From: Shewanella zhangzhouensis
GTDB taxonomy: Bacteria; Pseudomonadota; Gammaproteobacteria; Enterobacterales; Shewanellaceae
Reading direction: 5' to 3'
NCBI RefSeq assembly: GCF_019457615.1
Contig: NZ_CP080414.1
Span: 2,850,501 to 2,914,500, forward strand
DNA: 64,000 nt
Positions within the stretch are counted from its first letter, which is position 1; each line of letters opens with the position of its first letter. Below the pieces are notes generated by a model. It ran no database searches, had not been told where the DNA came from, and saw nothing but the letters and a program-made list of their open reading frames with translations. Both the position numbers and the translations under genes were made by a program. This document shows, in pieces, positions 48,263 through 57,185 of this stretch.

Positions 48263-50119
48263 ATGACTCAAATCAGCGCACTCACATCAATACTGACCAG
48301 CAATTCGAGCACAGGGGCTGAAACAAGCTTGCTGCCTGTCAGACTGAGTCAGACACAGGGCGCTGCGATACTCACCATCGCAAATACCAGCTATCTCATA
48401 AAACCGCCGGTTGACCTGTCCCAATTTTCGGCACAAACACTGATGTTGAGAGTGCCCCAGCAGGCGGCCGTTTCGTCTCTCACCGTCGCGACCCTGGTCG
48501 CCCTCGCCCCAAGCATTCAGCTCCCCTTCCCTGGCGCCTTGGCAGAACAGATTCGCCGCCTTGGCATTGATACAGAGAAGTTGCTGACTCTAACCAAAGC
48601 TCCAGGTGGTTACCTGTTGGGAGACGCCAGATATACCAACGGGAATTTGAGCTTTAAAGGCGGCTTTCAGTTGCCCTTACCCTTGCTTAAACCGCCACAG
48701 CCTGACCTGATGAGAGTAAGAATCGTCTTAAAGGAAGGAGAGCTTAAACTCATGCTCGACCCGATTAAGGCCGAAGCGAAAGTCAGCCTCGAGGCCATCG
48801 GTGGCAATGCAGCGCCTGTGACCCAAAATCGCTTAATGGCCCCCGTAACGCCAGAAGCTATTCTGAACTCGCTGCAAAGAAAGCTCACCGGGCAAACGGT
48901 CAATCACATCCATACCGGCAGCACAGAAAACGCAAACAAACCCGCCATGCCGGCACCAACGCCATCGGATGAGAGCGGCCAACGCAACATCAAAACAGAA
49001 ATTCCGTTAGCGACAAGCAAATCCAGTGCGCCCAACACACTTTCTGCCCCTGACAAGCCCGAAAAGTTTCCAGGATCTTCTGTTACTGAGGCCAAAAATC
49101 AGCTTACGGCCACCCTTAGCAGCAAAATGGCAGATAGTGCGGATAAGGCGCAGGCGGATAAGCAGATACAGGTAAAGGCACCTAACTCTCAGTCAGGTAA
49201 GGCTGTTCACAGCGAGTCTGCACTTCTTCAAAAGGCCACGGCCGAGATAATCGGTGAGCCGGAGCGTAAAGCGCAAGTAGGCACTCACCTTGCTGCAGAG
49301 AAAAGGCTTTTAATGCATCTCGATAAAACCGGCGCGCTTCCCCCGGTAAAATTAGCAGACATTGAAGAAACGCCTCAAACCACAACGCCAGACGCGGCGC
49401 GTCGTTTACTCGCCCTGTTAAAACCACTGCCGGTGAACATGTTAATGGGCGGCATGGCGATACAGGAGGCCGTCGCTGCTTCGAACGGAAACCAGCTTTT
49501 GGCCCGCCAGGGAGCCGTTGCTGATGCGGTATTGCACCAACCCCTGGCCATGGTGTTTCAGTTGCTGCTTGGTGGCGCGGCCCTTAAACGCGAGCACTCA
49601 CTTACCCCACTGATGACGCAATGGCTCAATGTAGCGGCCAAGGGAACTGGGGTGAGCCTGGTGGACGCCATGACACTCGCCGATGACGACACCCTTGACT
49701 CGTTGATGCAACTTGCGCAGGTAAGGCGTGAATATGCAGAGGCCAGTAATCCAAGGGACGGGTGGTTCTTCTGCCTCCCTTACCTTTTGGGGGAAAAGCA
49801 GCGGCAATTGGAAGGCCACTGGCAACGCCAAGCCAGCCAGGAGCAGGAAGACAACGCAGATAGTTGGCGTCTCAAGCTTAAGTTTTCATTGAATGATGCA
49901 GAACTGCTGGTCGACGCTAAACGCACTCCGAGCGCGCTGAATGTACAGCTTGTCTGCAGTCAGGAGAAACTCAACAGCCGTGTAGGAAATTATCTCCCGG
50001 TGCTGCAGGCACATCTGCAATCATTGGGCTTTGGCACCACAATACTTTCCTGTCGCCACGATACCGTGCCCGGCAGTTTGCTGCCCGGCAAATCCTTTGC
50101 CGTGGATTTAAGGGCCTGA
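48263..50119 (+). CDS. FliK-like flagellar hook-length control protein
   Basis: About 618 aa. A low-complexity Ser/Thr/Lys/Pro middle (about residues 220-340) separates an N-terminal domain from a C-terminal domain with the FliK pattern WRLKLKFSLNDAELLVDAKR followed by VQLVCSQEKLNSRV. I chose ATG at 48263 (MTQISALTS); TTG at 48245 is possible. The next gene, 2 bp on, encodes a free-standing FlhB C-terminal domain, the natural FliK partner in export switching. The pair lies upstream of the chemotaxis block but on the other strand. The canonical fliK is probably elsewhere. Confidence 0.75.
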   Translation: MTQISALTSILTSNSSTGAETSLLPVRLSQTQGAAILTIANTSYLIKPPVDLSQFSAQTLMLRVPQQAAVSSLTVATLVALAPSIQLPFPGALAEQIRRLGIDTEKLLTLTKAPGGYLLGDARYTNGNLSFKGGFQLPLPLLKPPQPDLMRVRIVLKEGELKLMLDPIKAEAKVSLEAIGGNAAPVTQNRLMAPVTPEAILNSLQRKLTGQTVNHIHTGSTENANKPAMPAPTPSDESGQRNIKTEIPLATSKSSAPNTLSAPDKPEKFPGSSVTEAKNQLTATLSSKMADSADKAQADKQIQVKAPNSQSGKAVHSESALLQKATAEIIGEPERKAQVGTHLAAEKRLLMHLDKTGALPPVKLADIEETPQTTTPDAARRLLALLKPLPVNMLMGGMAIQEAVAASNGNQLLARQGAVADAVLHQPLAMVFQLLLGGAALKREHSLTPLMTQWLNVAAKGTGVSLVDAMTLADDDTLDSLMQLAQVRREYAEASNPRDGWFFCLPYLLGEKQRQLEGHWQRQASQEQEDNADSWRLKLKFSLNDAELLVDAKRTPSALNVQLVCSQEKLNSRVGNYLPVLQAHLQSLGFGTTILSCRHDTVPGSLLPGKSFAVDLRA

Positions 50120-50121
50120 GA

Positions 50122-50424
50122 ATGAATAAGCAAGACAAGATAGCGGTAGCCTTAAGTTACGACGGTAATGGCGCCCCTAAGGTAACTGCCAAAGGCGAGG
50201 CCTTACTCGCAGAGGAGATTATTGCCCTCGCCCGCGAATGTGGCATCCACATTCACGAAGACCCTGCACTGGCCAATTTTCTGACCATGATGGAACTCAA
50301 TGAAAGCATCCCGAAGGAGCTTTATGTGCTCATCGCTGAACTGCTGTCGTTTGTGTACATGTTGGATGGTCGCTACCCGGAAGAATGGGCAAACATGCAC
50401 AACAAGATAAAGACTTCCGTGTAA
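50122..50424 (+). CDS. Free-standing FlhB C-terminal-domain protein (FhlB-like)
   Basis: 100 aa that match only the part of FlhB after the NPTH autocleavage site: KIAVALSYDGNGAPKVTAKGEALLAEEI and ELLSFVYMLDGRYPEEW. Compare the full-length flhB at 63.6-64 kb (EHFAVALKYDVKRSPAPFVLAKGVDAV). The cleavage motif itself is absent. It could occupy the FlhB switch site or compete for FliK. It starts 2 bp after the FliK-like gene. Confidence 0.85.
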   Translation: MNKQDKIAVALSYDGNGAPKVTAKGEALLAEEIIALARECGIHIHEDPALANFLTMMELNESIPKELYVLIAELLSFVYMLDGRYPEEWANMHNKIKTSV

Positions 50425-50425
50425 T

Positions 50426-50453
50426 AAAAAAGCTGCCAAAGGCAGCTTTTTTT
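50426..50453. terminator. Bidirectional terminator
   Basis: AAAAAAGCTGCC-AAA-GGCAGCTTTTTT. It ends the FliK-like/FlhB-like unit on the plus strand and the chemotaxis operon on the minus strand. Confidence 0.92.
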
Positions 50454-50527
50454 ATGTCTTGTACATCGAAGCTAAGGTCATGTGCTACAAAACATCTCTG
50501 ACTGTGAACATCCGCAACTGAGGTTGA

Positions 50528-50932
50528 CTACCCCTTGCCGTGAAGGCGCAGCAACAACTCTGCTTCGGCCCTTGGCAGCTCGCATTCGTGCATCAACTCT
50601 TCGATACCGGCACCCAGTGAGACCATTTTCATCGCCCGGGTATACAGCCTGGCTTGTGGGTCCTGCTCACGGGTTTCATCGATTCTGGCATCCTGTGCGA
50701 CCAAGCGCTTTTCCAACTCAAGCACCCGCTTACCCACGCCTATGGTGCCACTTCTGAGCTCATGTAATTCCCGCTTGAAACCCTCTCGCTGCTTGTCGGT
50801 TTCTTTAAGCAGCAACGACAACGCATCCACCTTGGTGCGAAGCTTCCCGAGCTGCTTTTGCAGATACAGCACCAGCGCCAAACAAGCTAAAACGTACACC
50901 AAGGCTGCGATTAGAAACCCATTTTCAACCAT
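50528..50932 (-). CDS. DUF2802 membrane-anchored coiled-coil protein
   Basis: 134 aa. One N-terminal transmembrane helix (FLIAALVYVLACLALVLYL) then a coiled coil (about residues 25-85) and a short C-terminal helix-turn-helix-like end (VSLGAGIEELMHECELPRAEAELLLRLHG). The order and the position after cheW match DUF2802 proteins found at the end of polar flagellar/chemotaxis operons. No known biochemical role; possibly polar assembly. A 13-bp hairpin lies between it and cheW. Confidence 0.82.
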   Translation of the reverse strand: MVENGFLIAALVYVLACLALVLYLQKQLGKLRTKVDALSLLLKETDKQREGFKRELHELRSGTIGVGKRVLELEKRLVAQDARIDETREQDPQARLYTRAMKMVSLGAGIEELMHECELPRAEAELLLRLHGKG

Positions 50933-50961
50933 GCAGCAATACCACTCCCTGAGTCAGATAC

Positions 50962-50990
50962 GCCACAGGCCGCCATTGGCGGCCTGTGGC
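50962..50990 (-). terminator. GC-rich hairpin between cheW and the DUF2802 gene
   Basis: GCCACAGGCCGCC-ATT-GGCGGCCTGTGGC, a 13-bp perfect stem without a U tract. It could attenuate the last gene or protect the upstream mRNA from 3' decay. Confidence 0.5.
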
Positions 50991-51001
50991 TTGGTATCTA
51001 A

Positions 51002-51496
51002 TTAAATCTGAGCAAGCTCGGCCCATTCTTCATCAGACAGCAATTTGTCCAAATCAACCAGAATAAGCAGTTCATTATCCCTGTTACTTACGCCCTGAAT
51101 AAACTTGGCACTCTCTTCGGTACCCACGTTTGGCGCATTGTCTATTTCAGAGCGGCGCAGATAAACCACTTCTGCCACACTGTCGACCAAAATCCCGATA
51201 ACCTGTTTTTCGGCTTCGATGATGACAATTCGGGTAGAGTCATCGACTTCAGCCGGCTGCAGCCCAAAACGTGAGCGGGTATCGATAACCGTCACCACGT
51301 TGCCACGCAGGTTGATAATACCCAAAACGTAGTGAGGGGCTCCAGGTACAGGGGCAATCTCGGTATAACGCAGCACCTCCTGAACCTGCATCACATTGAT
51401 GCCATAGGTTTCGTTATCCAGTCTGAAGGTCACCCACTGTAATACCGCATCATCCTTTCCGGCAGCCACTGCCGCTACATTTCTCGAGTCTGTCAT
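51002..51496 (-). CDS. cheW: Chemotaxis coupling protein CheW
   Basis: 164 aa. The CheW fold starts at about residue 18: VTFRLDNETYGINVMQVQEVLRYTEIAPVPGAPHYVLGIINLRGNVVTVIDTR. It links methyl-accepting receptors to CheA at the pole. It is 8 bp after parP and belongs to the long minus-strand chemotaxis operon. Confidence 0.95.
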   Translation of the reverse strand: MTDSRNVAAVAAGKDDAVLQWVTFRLDNETYGINVMQVQEVLRYTEIAPVPGAPHYVLGIINLRGNVVTVIDTRSRFGLQPAEVDDSTRIVIIEAEKQVIGILVDSVAEVVYLRRSEIDNAPNVGTEESAKFIQGVSNRDNELLILVDLDKLLSDEEWAELAQI

Positions 51497-51503
51497 ACGT
51501 ACC

Positions 51504-52532
51504 TCAGCTAATAGGATCCTGACAACCTAAACCTGCATTGAGCATTTGGATCAATGCCCTGACATTCAAGATGCCACACATTTGTTCTTTCACTACACCG
51601 GCCAACCAGGGGCGTTTACCCGCCGTGGTGCGCCAATTGACTTGGGACTGCTTAATCCGTACCGAGTTAACCAAAGATTCACAGGCCAAGCCCCAATTAC
51701 TGTCTTCCAATAATACAAGATATTGATAATTTACGTTTTGCGCCAGTTCTTCATTGTATTTTTCCGGCATCACCCAGGCGCAGGTGTCCACCAGATTGAG
51801 TTGCGACTCTCTGTGAGTCTGCACACCCAGAAACCAATCAGGGCGCCCGAAAATATGATTGATGCGCTCAACCTTAACTATCCCACCCAAACTGACCAGG
51901 GGCACAGCCAGGGTTAATCCGGCTACTTTAAAGAATAGTACCTGAAACTCATCATCCAGCTCTTCACGCAGGTCTTTTGTAATGCTCGGTGGCGTTGCTC
52001 CCGTTTGTGTCTGTGGAGCAGTTTGCACGTGTGCTGCCGGGATGGCTTGTTGTTCTGCTTCAAGCGTCACCTGAGCTTTTACTTTTTCCTGAACCTGCGG
52101 CTTTACTGCAATCTTTGGTTTGGCCACAGTCTCTGCAACCACAGGGGTTGATTCAACCAAGGCAGACTTTTGTTCGATAGCAGGTTGCGCAACTGCGGGC
52201 TGTTCAACCGGTTTAACATCAAACACCGGCGCCAGCAGCTTTTCCAACGAGGCCTTATCCAGCGGATCCCGGCTTGGGGCAAGCCTTGGTGATTGTGCTG
52301 ACTCGGATTTTGCGATCTGAGGCTCAGTCTTTACTGGTTGAGGTATCGAAGGCGCTGATGCCAGCTCGCCATATGCCGAGCCGGGCAGAGCCTCCCGCCC
52401 AGGAGCCCCGGCATCGGTAAATGCGTTGCCAGCGACATTGGGTACCACATAGGATTTATCACCAGCCTGAGCATCTTCACTCAGCAGCAAACGGAAAAAA
52501 TCAACAACGGTTTCGTCAACTGACTTTGACAT
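51504..52532 (-). CDS. parP: ParP, CheW-like polar anchoring protein
   Basis: About 342 aa. A short N-terminal helix (VDETVVDFFRLLLSED) and a long Pro/Ala/Gln-rich linker to about residue 195 precede a CheW-like domain (DDEFQVLFFKVAGLTLAVPLVSLGGIVKVE). In Vibrio, ParP has this layout and joins ParC to CheA so that chemotaxis arrays stay polar. Gene order parC-parP-cheW is the same here. The start is MSKSVDE at 52532; the gene overlaps parC by 17 bases. Confidence 0.9.
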   Translation of the reverse strand: MSKSVDETVVDFFRLLLSEDAQAGDKSYVVPNVAGNAFTDAGAPGREALPGSAYGELASAPSIPQPVKTEPQIAKSESAQSPRLAPSRDPLDKASLEKLLAPVFDVKPVEQPAVAQPAIEQKSALVESTPVVAETVAKPKIAVKPQVQEKVKAQVTLEAEQQAIPAAHVQTAPQTQTGATPPSITKDLREELDDEFQVLFFKVAGLTLAVPLVSLGGIVKVERINHIFGRPDWFLGVQTHRESQLNLVDTCAWVMPEKYNEELAQNVNYQYLVLLEDSNWGLACESLVNSVRIKQSQVNWRTTAGKRPWLAGVVKEQMCGILNVRALIQMLNAGLGCQDPIS

Positions 52533-53307
52533 GGTCAAATTCTCCGGCCATCAAAAAAGTCAGTAAACGTTCATAAGCTTTAATACCACGGCTACCTGCT
52601 GCGTAATGTGACGCGGGTAGATGCGCCAAACTGGCATCGCGGAACTTGGTGTCGACCGGAATAACATCAGGCCACAGGGTATCACCGTATTGCTGAGCCA
52701 GAGCGTCCAGCGCCGCCGGCGATGCCTTGGTGCGCCTGTCATACATAGTTGGAACAACGGTATAGCTATATCGGGTATGTTTGGAGCGACCCATCAACTC
52801 CATAGTCTTAATCATGCGGTCAAGGCCCTTGATGGCCAGAAACTCTGTTTGTACCGGTATCACAATATGCTGGCTTGCTGCGAGCGCATTGACCATAAGG
52901 ACGCCCAGTACCGGTGGACAGTCAATCAGTGCCACATCGTAGTCGTCTTCCATCAGTTTGAGCAGATTGCGCAGCACCAGCCCCATACCTTCCTGATGCC
53001 CCAGCGCACGATCGAGGGTTGCCAACGCCATGGTTGCCGGGATCAAGTCCAGATTTTCCACCAGAGTAGGCACTGTATGTTGCCTGATAAGGTCTTTAGT
53101 GAGGGATTTATGGGCGACGAAAACATCATACAGGGACCCAGGTACCTCTTCAGAGTCGATACCAAGGTAATAGCCCAAAGATGCATGGGGATCGGTGTCA
53201 ACCATCAGCACGCGCTTACCCTGCTTGGCCAGCAGGCCAGCCAAACTTGCCACGGTTGTGGTTTTACCCACGCCACCTTTTTGGTTTGCAATGGTCCAGA
53301 CGTTCAC
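52516..53307 (-). CDS. parC: ParC, ParA-like ATPase for polar chemotaxis arrays
   Basis: 263 aa. Deviant Walker A in NQKGGVGKTTTVASLAGLLA, the VDTDPHASLGYYLG region, and Walker B VALIDCPPVLG. It directs chemotaxis arrays to the cell pole rather than segregating DNA; no parB or parS is seen, and parP follows. ATG or GTG near 53307 gives MNVWTIANQKGG. Confidence 0.92.
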   Translation of the reverse strand: MNVWTIANQKGGVGKTTTVASLAGLLAKQGKRVLMVDTDPHASLGYYLGIDSEEVPGSLYDVFVAHKSLTKDLIRQHTVPTLVENLDLIPATMALATLDRALGHQEGMGLVLRNLLKLMEDDYDVALIDCPPVLGVLMVNALAASQHIVIPVQTEFLAIKGLDRMIKTMELMGRSKHTRYSYTVVPTMYDRRTKASPAALDALAQQYGDTLWPDVIPVDTKFRDASLAHLPASHYAAGSRGIKAYERLLTFLMAGEFDHVKVS

Positions 53308-53329
53308 GTCTCAGGCCCCCAGTAAGCGT

Positions 53330-53749
53330 TTATTGTTTTTTTTCAGTTTTTTCGTCACGGGTTGTTACCCTGATGCCCCCATCTGGGAGTGAGATAACTT
53401 TCACTCCATCGCTGTTTTCTGAAATAACTTCAGGCACCAGCTTTCTGGGTATGCTTTCAGCCCCTTGGGTACTGTCCTCCTTGACGCCATCCCCCCCATT
53501 AGCCTTGATCTCGACCTGCTTTAGTAAGCGCTCTGTCTCGCGGGGATGTGACTCCAACCATTGCGCCAGAGCTTCTGCCTGACTGTCTGGTACCATCAGC
53601 AGCACCTGACTTGCAGCGAGTTCGGCATTTTTATCTTTCAGCTCGGTGTATTTTACCCGTAAATCGAAATAAAGCACCGTGATCACCACACTGAAAAGCG
53701 CCAGCAAAAAAATGACAAGTGCCATTCCACCAGAGCTATCACGGCGCAT
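53330..53749 (-). CDS. Membrane protein of the chemotaxis operon, not recognised
   Basis: About 139 aa. One transmembrane helix near the N-terminus (GMALVIFLLALFSVVITVLYF), then a short coiled coil (KYTELKDKNAELAASQVLL) and a charged C-terminal part of about 90 residues. It lies between cheB and parC. A GTG at 53758 overlaps cheB; ATG at 53749 is 1 bp after the cheB stop. I know no function; position suggests a role in polar array structure. Confidence 0.8.
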   Translation of the reverse strand: MRRDSSGGMALVIFLLALFSVVITVLYFDLRVKYTELKDKNAELAASQVLLMVPDSQAEALAQWLESHPRETERLLKQVEIKANGGDGVKEDSTQGAESIPRKLVPEVISENSDGVKVISLPDGGIRVTTRDEKTEKKQ

Positions 53750-53750
53750 G

Positions 53751-54860
53751 TCAGCCACGGCCTGACTCTTTTAAAATGGCTTCGGCCATATTCTCAAGCC
53801 CGATGGACTGGGAGGATATCCCGGCAGCAGTAACAGCCTGAGGCATACCGTAAACCACGCAACTCGCTTCGTCCTGGGCCCAGATGGTAGCGCCCAGATT
53901 TTTGAGCATGCGCGCCCCTTCGCGGCCATCGGCACCCATACCTGTCAGCACCACAGCCAGCACATCACCTCCATAAGCCTTTGAGGCAGACGCAAAGGTA
54001 ATATCAACACAGGGCTTGTAATTCATATCTGCATTGCCAGCGACTATCTTGATACGCCCGCTGACACCCGCCTTTTCTATCATCATTTGCATGCCGCCGG
54101 GCGCCAGATAGGCACAGCCAGGCTGCAGCAAATCACCGTTAGCGGCTTCCTTCACCGAAATGCGACACAGGCCATTGAGCCGCTGAGCAAACGCCGGGGT
54201 AAAAGCCGCCGGCATGTGCTGGATAAGCACAATAGGCAACGGATAATTGGCGGGAAACTGCGTCAGGATTTTCTGCAGTGCAACCGGGCCGCCGGTTGAT
54301 GTACCTATCGCCAACAATTTATATTGCTTTCCACTGGCACGCACACTCACTGGTGCAGCAGCAGGCGTCTGAGGACGTTGCAATTGCACCTGAGGCCGAG
54401 AGCCGATGGCGGGGCGGGTTGGCTCTGGTGTGGGGCTTCTGGAAATGACGGGTCTGAACAGCCTTCTTCTGCCAAGGGCTTTAACCCTCTGCTGCAAAAG
54501 CTTAATCGCCTCGTCTTTGTTGGTGGCGATGTCTTCAAACCGCTTGGGCAAAAAGTCCAATGCCCCGGCATCCAGCGCATCCAGAGTCGCTTTGGCGCCA
54601 TCGTGGGTCAAAGAGGAAAACATCAAAATGGGGGTCGGTATTTTGGCCATAATTTCGCGCACAGCCGTAATACCGTCCATCACCGGCATTTCAATATCCA
54701 TGGTAATGACCTGAGGCTTGTGCTCCAAGGCCATCTTAATGGCTTCCATACCGTTGGATGCCGTTGCAACTACCTCCAACTCCGGGTCCTGAGTGACTAT
54801 TTCACTGACCCGGCGTCGGAAAAAGCTTGAGTCATCAACGACCAATACTTTTATTGTCAT
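53751..54860 (-). CDS. cheB: Protein-glutamate methylesterase CheB
   Basis: 369 aa. Receiver domain with Asp10 and phosphoacceptor Asp55 (VITMDIEMPVMDG), a Pro-rich linker (about residues 140-180), then the methylesterase domain with catalytic Ser in LLAIGTSTGGPVAL, His in LIQHMPAAFT and Asp in TGMGADGREG. It removes methyl groups from chemoreceptors for adaptation. No cheR is in the window. 30 bp after cheA. Confidence 0.96.
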   Translation of the reverse strand: MTIKVLVVDDSSFFRRRVSEIVTQDPELEVVATASNGMEAIKMALEHKPQVITMDIEMPVMDGITAVREIMAKIPTPILMFSSLTHDGAKATLDALDAGALDFLPKRFEDIATNKDEAIKLLQQRVKALGRRRLFRPVISRSPTPEPTRPAIGSRPQVQLQRPQTPAAAPVSVRASGKQYKLLAIGTSTGGPVALQKILTQFPANYPLPIVLIQHMPAAFTPAFAQRLNGLCRISVKEAANGDLLQPGCAYLAPGGMQMMIEKAGVSGRIKIVAGNADMNYKPCVDITFASASKAYGGDVLAVVLTGMGADGREGARMLKNLGATIWAQDEASCVVYGMPQAVTAAGISSQSIGLENMAEAILKESGRG

Positions 54861-54890
54861 TTATATTCCTGCCAACAGCACGCGCTCGGG

Positions 54891-57170
54891 CTACTTCCGC
54901 TTGGCATAATGTTTCAATAATCCGGGAACATCCAGAATCAGCGCTATTCCACCGTCTGAGGTAATAGTGGCACCGGCCATACCCGGCGTGCCATGGAGCA
55001 AAGCGCCAAGCGGCTTAATCACCACTTCTTCCTGACCGATTAGGGCATCGACCACAAAACCAATTTGCATCGTCCCCAACTGCACTATCACCACATGACC
55101 GTGCTTTTTGTCACCATGCTTGAACTTGGTTTTGCGGCGGCTCAGCCACTGCTCCAGATAAAAGAGGGGAACGGCCTTATCCCGGAAAATCACAGTCAAC
55201 TGACCATCCACTATGTTGGTCTTGGTCAAATCCAGGTGGAATATCTCATTGACGCTCGACAGTGGCAGAGCAAATACCTGCTTGGCCACTTCCACCATCA
55301 GGGTTGGCATAATCGCCAGCGTCAGCGGCACTTTAATCTCAAGGATGGTGCCCTTGCCTTTAACCGAATCGATGTGCACGGTACCGTTGAGCTGGGTAAT
55401 ACGGGTTTTCACCACGTCCATACCCACACCACGGCCAGAAATATCGGAAATTTCGGTTTTGGTGGAGAAACCGGGAGCAAAAATCAGATTGTAGGCCTCA
55501 TGGTCCGACATACGGGCCGCGGCATCTTCATCAAGTACACCGCGTTTTACGGCGATGGCCTTGAGTTTTTCCGGGTCCATCCCAGCGCCGTCGTCTTCGA
55601 TTTTCAGGAGAATATGATCCCCTTCCTGACTGGCAGATAGGGTAATGGTACCTGTCTTAGGTTTACCACTGGCTACACGATCGGCGGGCATTTCAATCCC
55701 GTGGTCGACTGAGTTGCGCACCAGGTGCACCAGAGGGTCTGCGAGGGCCTCCACCAGGTTTTTATCGAGATCTGTTTCCTCGCCGACCAGCACCAAGTCA
55801 ATTTCTTTATTGAGGCTGCGTGCTAGGTCACGTACTACCCGTGGGAAACGGCCGAATACCTTCTTGATGGGCTGCATCCGTGTTTTCATCACGGCGCCCT
55901 GTAAATCGGCTGTCACCAAATCGAGGTTAGCCAAGGCTTTGGACATTTCCTCGTCTTCGCGGGTAACACCCAGGCTGACCAAGCGGTTACGTACCAGCAC
56001 CAACTCACCGACCATGTTCATGATCTGGTCGAGTCGGGCAGTGTCGACCCTGACAGTGGTCTCCCCCTGAGGCACAGAGGCGCCGCCTGCCGGTGCGGCT
56101 TTTGCGACAGGTGCTGGACTTTTTTCTGCTGCAGCAACAGGTTTTGGTGCTTCAACAGATGATGAGGGTTTTACAACGGGCTTTGGCGACTCGGCGGGCG
56201 CTGCGGCTGATTTGGGCTGACTCACTGCTGGCGAGGCAGGTTTAGCTGCAGATGCAATACCGGGCCCGGTACCCTTACCGTGAAGTTCATCCAACAACTT
56301 TTCAAACTCGTCATCGGTGATTTCATCAGTGTCTACATGGTCTGCGGGACTGTCTTCCACTTTGGCAACCACTTTATCGGTGGTGGCTTTAAACTTGCCC
56401 GAACCATGGAGTTCATCGAGTAAGGCTTCAAACTCGTCGTCGGTAATTTCATCACCGGCAGGTGCGGCTTTGGCGGCAGCTTTGTCGGTACTTGGCGCAG
56501 CGCCAGTCGCTCCGGTGACACCAGGGCCTTTACCACTTCCGTGCAGCGCATCCAGGAGTGCTTCGAATTCGGCTTCGTTGATTTCGTCAATGCTGGAATC
56601 ACTGGCGGGTGAGTCAAACAGAAAATCATCACTCATGGCAGGTGCCTGGCTAGCGGGCTCAGCCGCCACAGGCTCTTCAAGGTCGCCAAAAAGCTCAACG
56701 CCGGGAATCTCATCGTCCACGTTTATCGTAGGTTCAGATGAAGGCGATGAGGGGGCTTCTCCGCCTTCAGACGGTAAGGGTGCGCCGGAGGACAGAAGCT
56801 TGAGTTTATCCAGTAACTCGGCAGAGGCAGGTTCTTGCTCTTGTCCTGCCTGAGTTTGGGCGAACATGGTATTGATTGCGTCCACCGACTGAAGAATGAT
56901 ATCCATCAGTTCAGCGGTGACGTGGCGTTTACCTGTTCGGAGCAAATCAAAGGTATTTTCCGATTCATGGCACACGTCCACCATGGGTGCGAGCCCCAGG
57001 AAGCCAGCCCCACCTTTAACCGTGTGAAAGCCCCGGAAAATGGCATTGAGCAGATCCGTGTCTTCCGGATTATTCTCAAGAGCAACCAATTGTTCCTGCA
57101 GAAGCTCGAGAATTTCGCCGGCTTCTATCAAAAAATCCTGCAGAATCTCTTCATCAACATCAAATGACAT
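54891..57170 (-). CDS. cheA: Chemotaxis histidine kinase CheA with three linker repeats
   Basis: 759 aa. HPt domain with phospho-His49 in FRGFHTVKGGAGFLG; a long linker to about residue 370; dimerisation and kinase domains with H-box region (HLVRNSVDHGIEMP), G1 (IEDDGAGMD) and G2 (SGRGVGMDVV); and a CheW-like regulatory domain at the C-terminus. The linker holds three similar segments, each near EITDDEFEALLDELHGSGK, about 45-65 residues apart. These may be docking sites, for example for ParP. It phosphorylates CheY and CheB. Confidence 0.96.
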   Translation of the reverse strand: MSFDVDEEILQDFLIEAGEILELLQEQLVALENNPEDTDLLNAIFRGFHTVKGGAGFLGLAPMVDVCHESENTFDLLRTGKRHVTAELMDIILQSVDAINTMFAQTQAGQEQEPASAELLDKLKLLSSGAPLPSEGGEAPSSPSSEPTINVDDEIPGVELFGDLEEPVAAEPASQAPAMSDDFLFDSPASDSSIDEINEAEFEALLDALHGSGKGPGVTGATGAAPSTDKAAAKAAPAGDEITDDEFEALLDELHGSGKFKATTDKVVAKVEDSPADHVDTDEITDDEFEKLLDELHGKGTGPGIASAAKPASPAVSQPKSAAAPAESPKPVVKPSSSVEAPKPVAAAEKSPAPVAKAAPAGGASVPQGETTVRVDTARLDQIMNMVGELVLVRNRLVSLGVTREDEEMSKALANLDLVTADLQGAVMKTRMQPIKKVFGRFPRVVRDLARSLNKEIDLVLVGEETDLDKNLVEALADPLVHLVRNSVDHGIEMPADRVASGKPKTGTITLSASQEGDHILLKIEDDGAGMDPEKLKAIAVKRGVLDEDAAARMSDHEAYNLIFAPGFSTKTEISDISGRGVGMDVVKTRITQLNGTVHIDSVKGKGTILEIKVPLTLAIMPTLMVEVAKQVFALPLSSVNEIFHLDLTKTNIVDGQLTVIFRDKAVPLFYLEQWLSRRKTKFKHGDKKHGHVVIVQLGTMQIGFVVDALIGQEEVVIKPLGALLHGTPGMAGATITSDGGIALILDVPGLLKHYAKRK

Positions 57171-57185
57171 TAAATTGACTCCTTA

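Noticed and set aside
52516..53307. Plasmid-type ParA partition gene
   Set aside because: It sits between chemotaxis genes, is followed by a ParP-like CheW protein, and has no parB or parS nearby.
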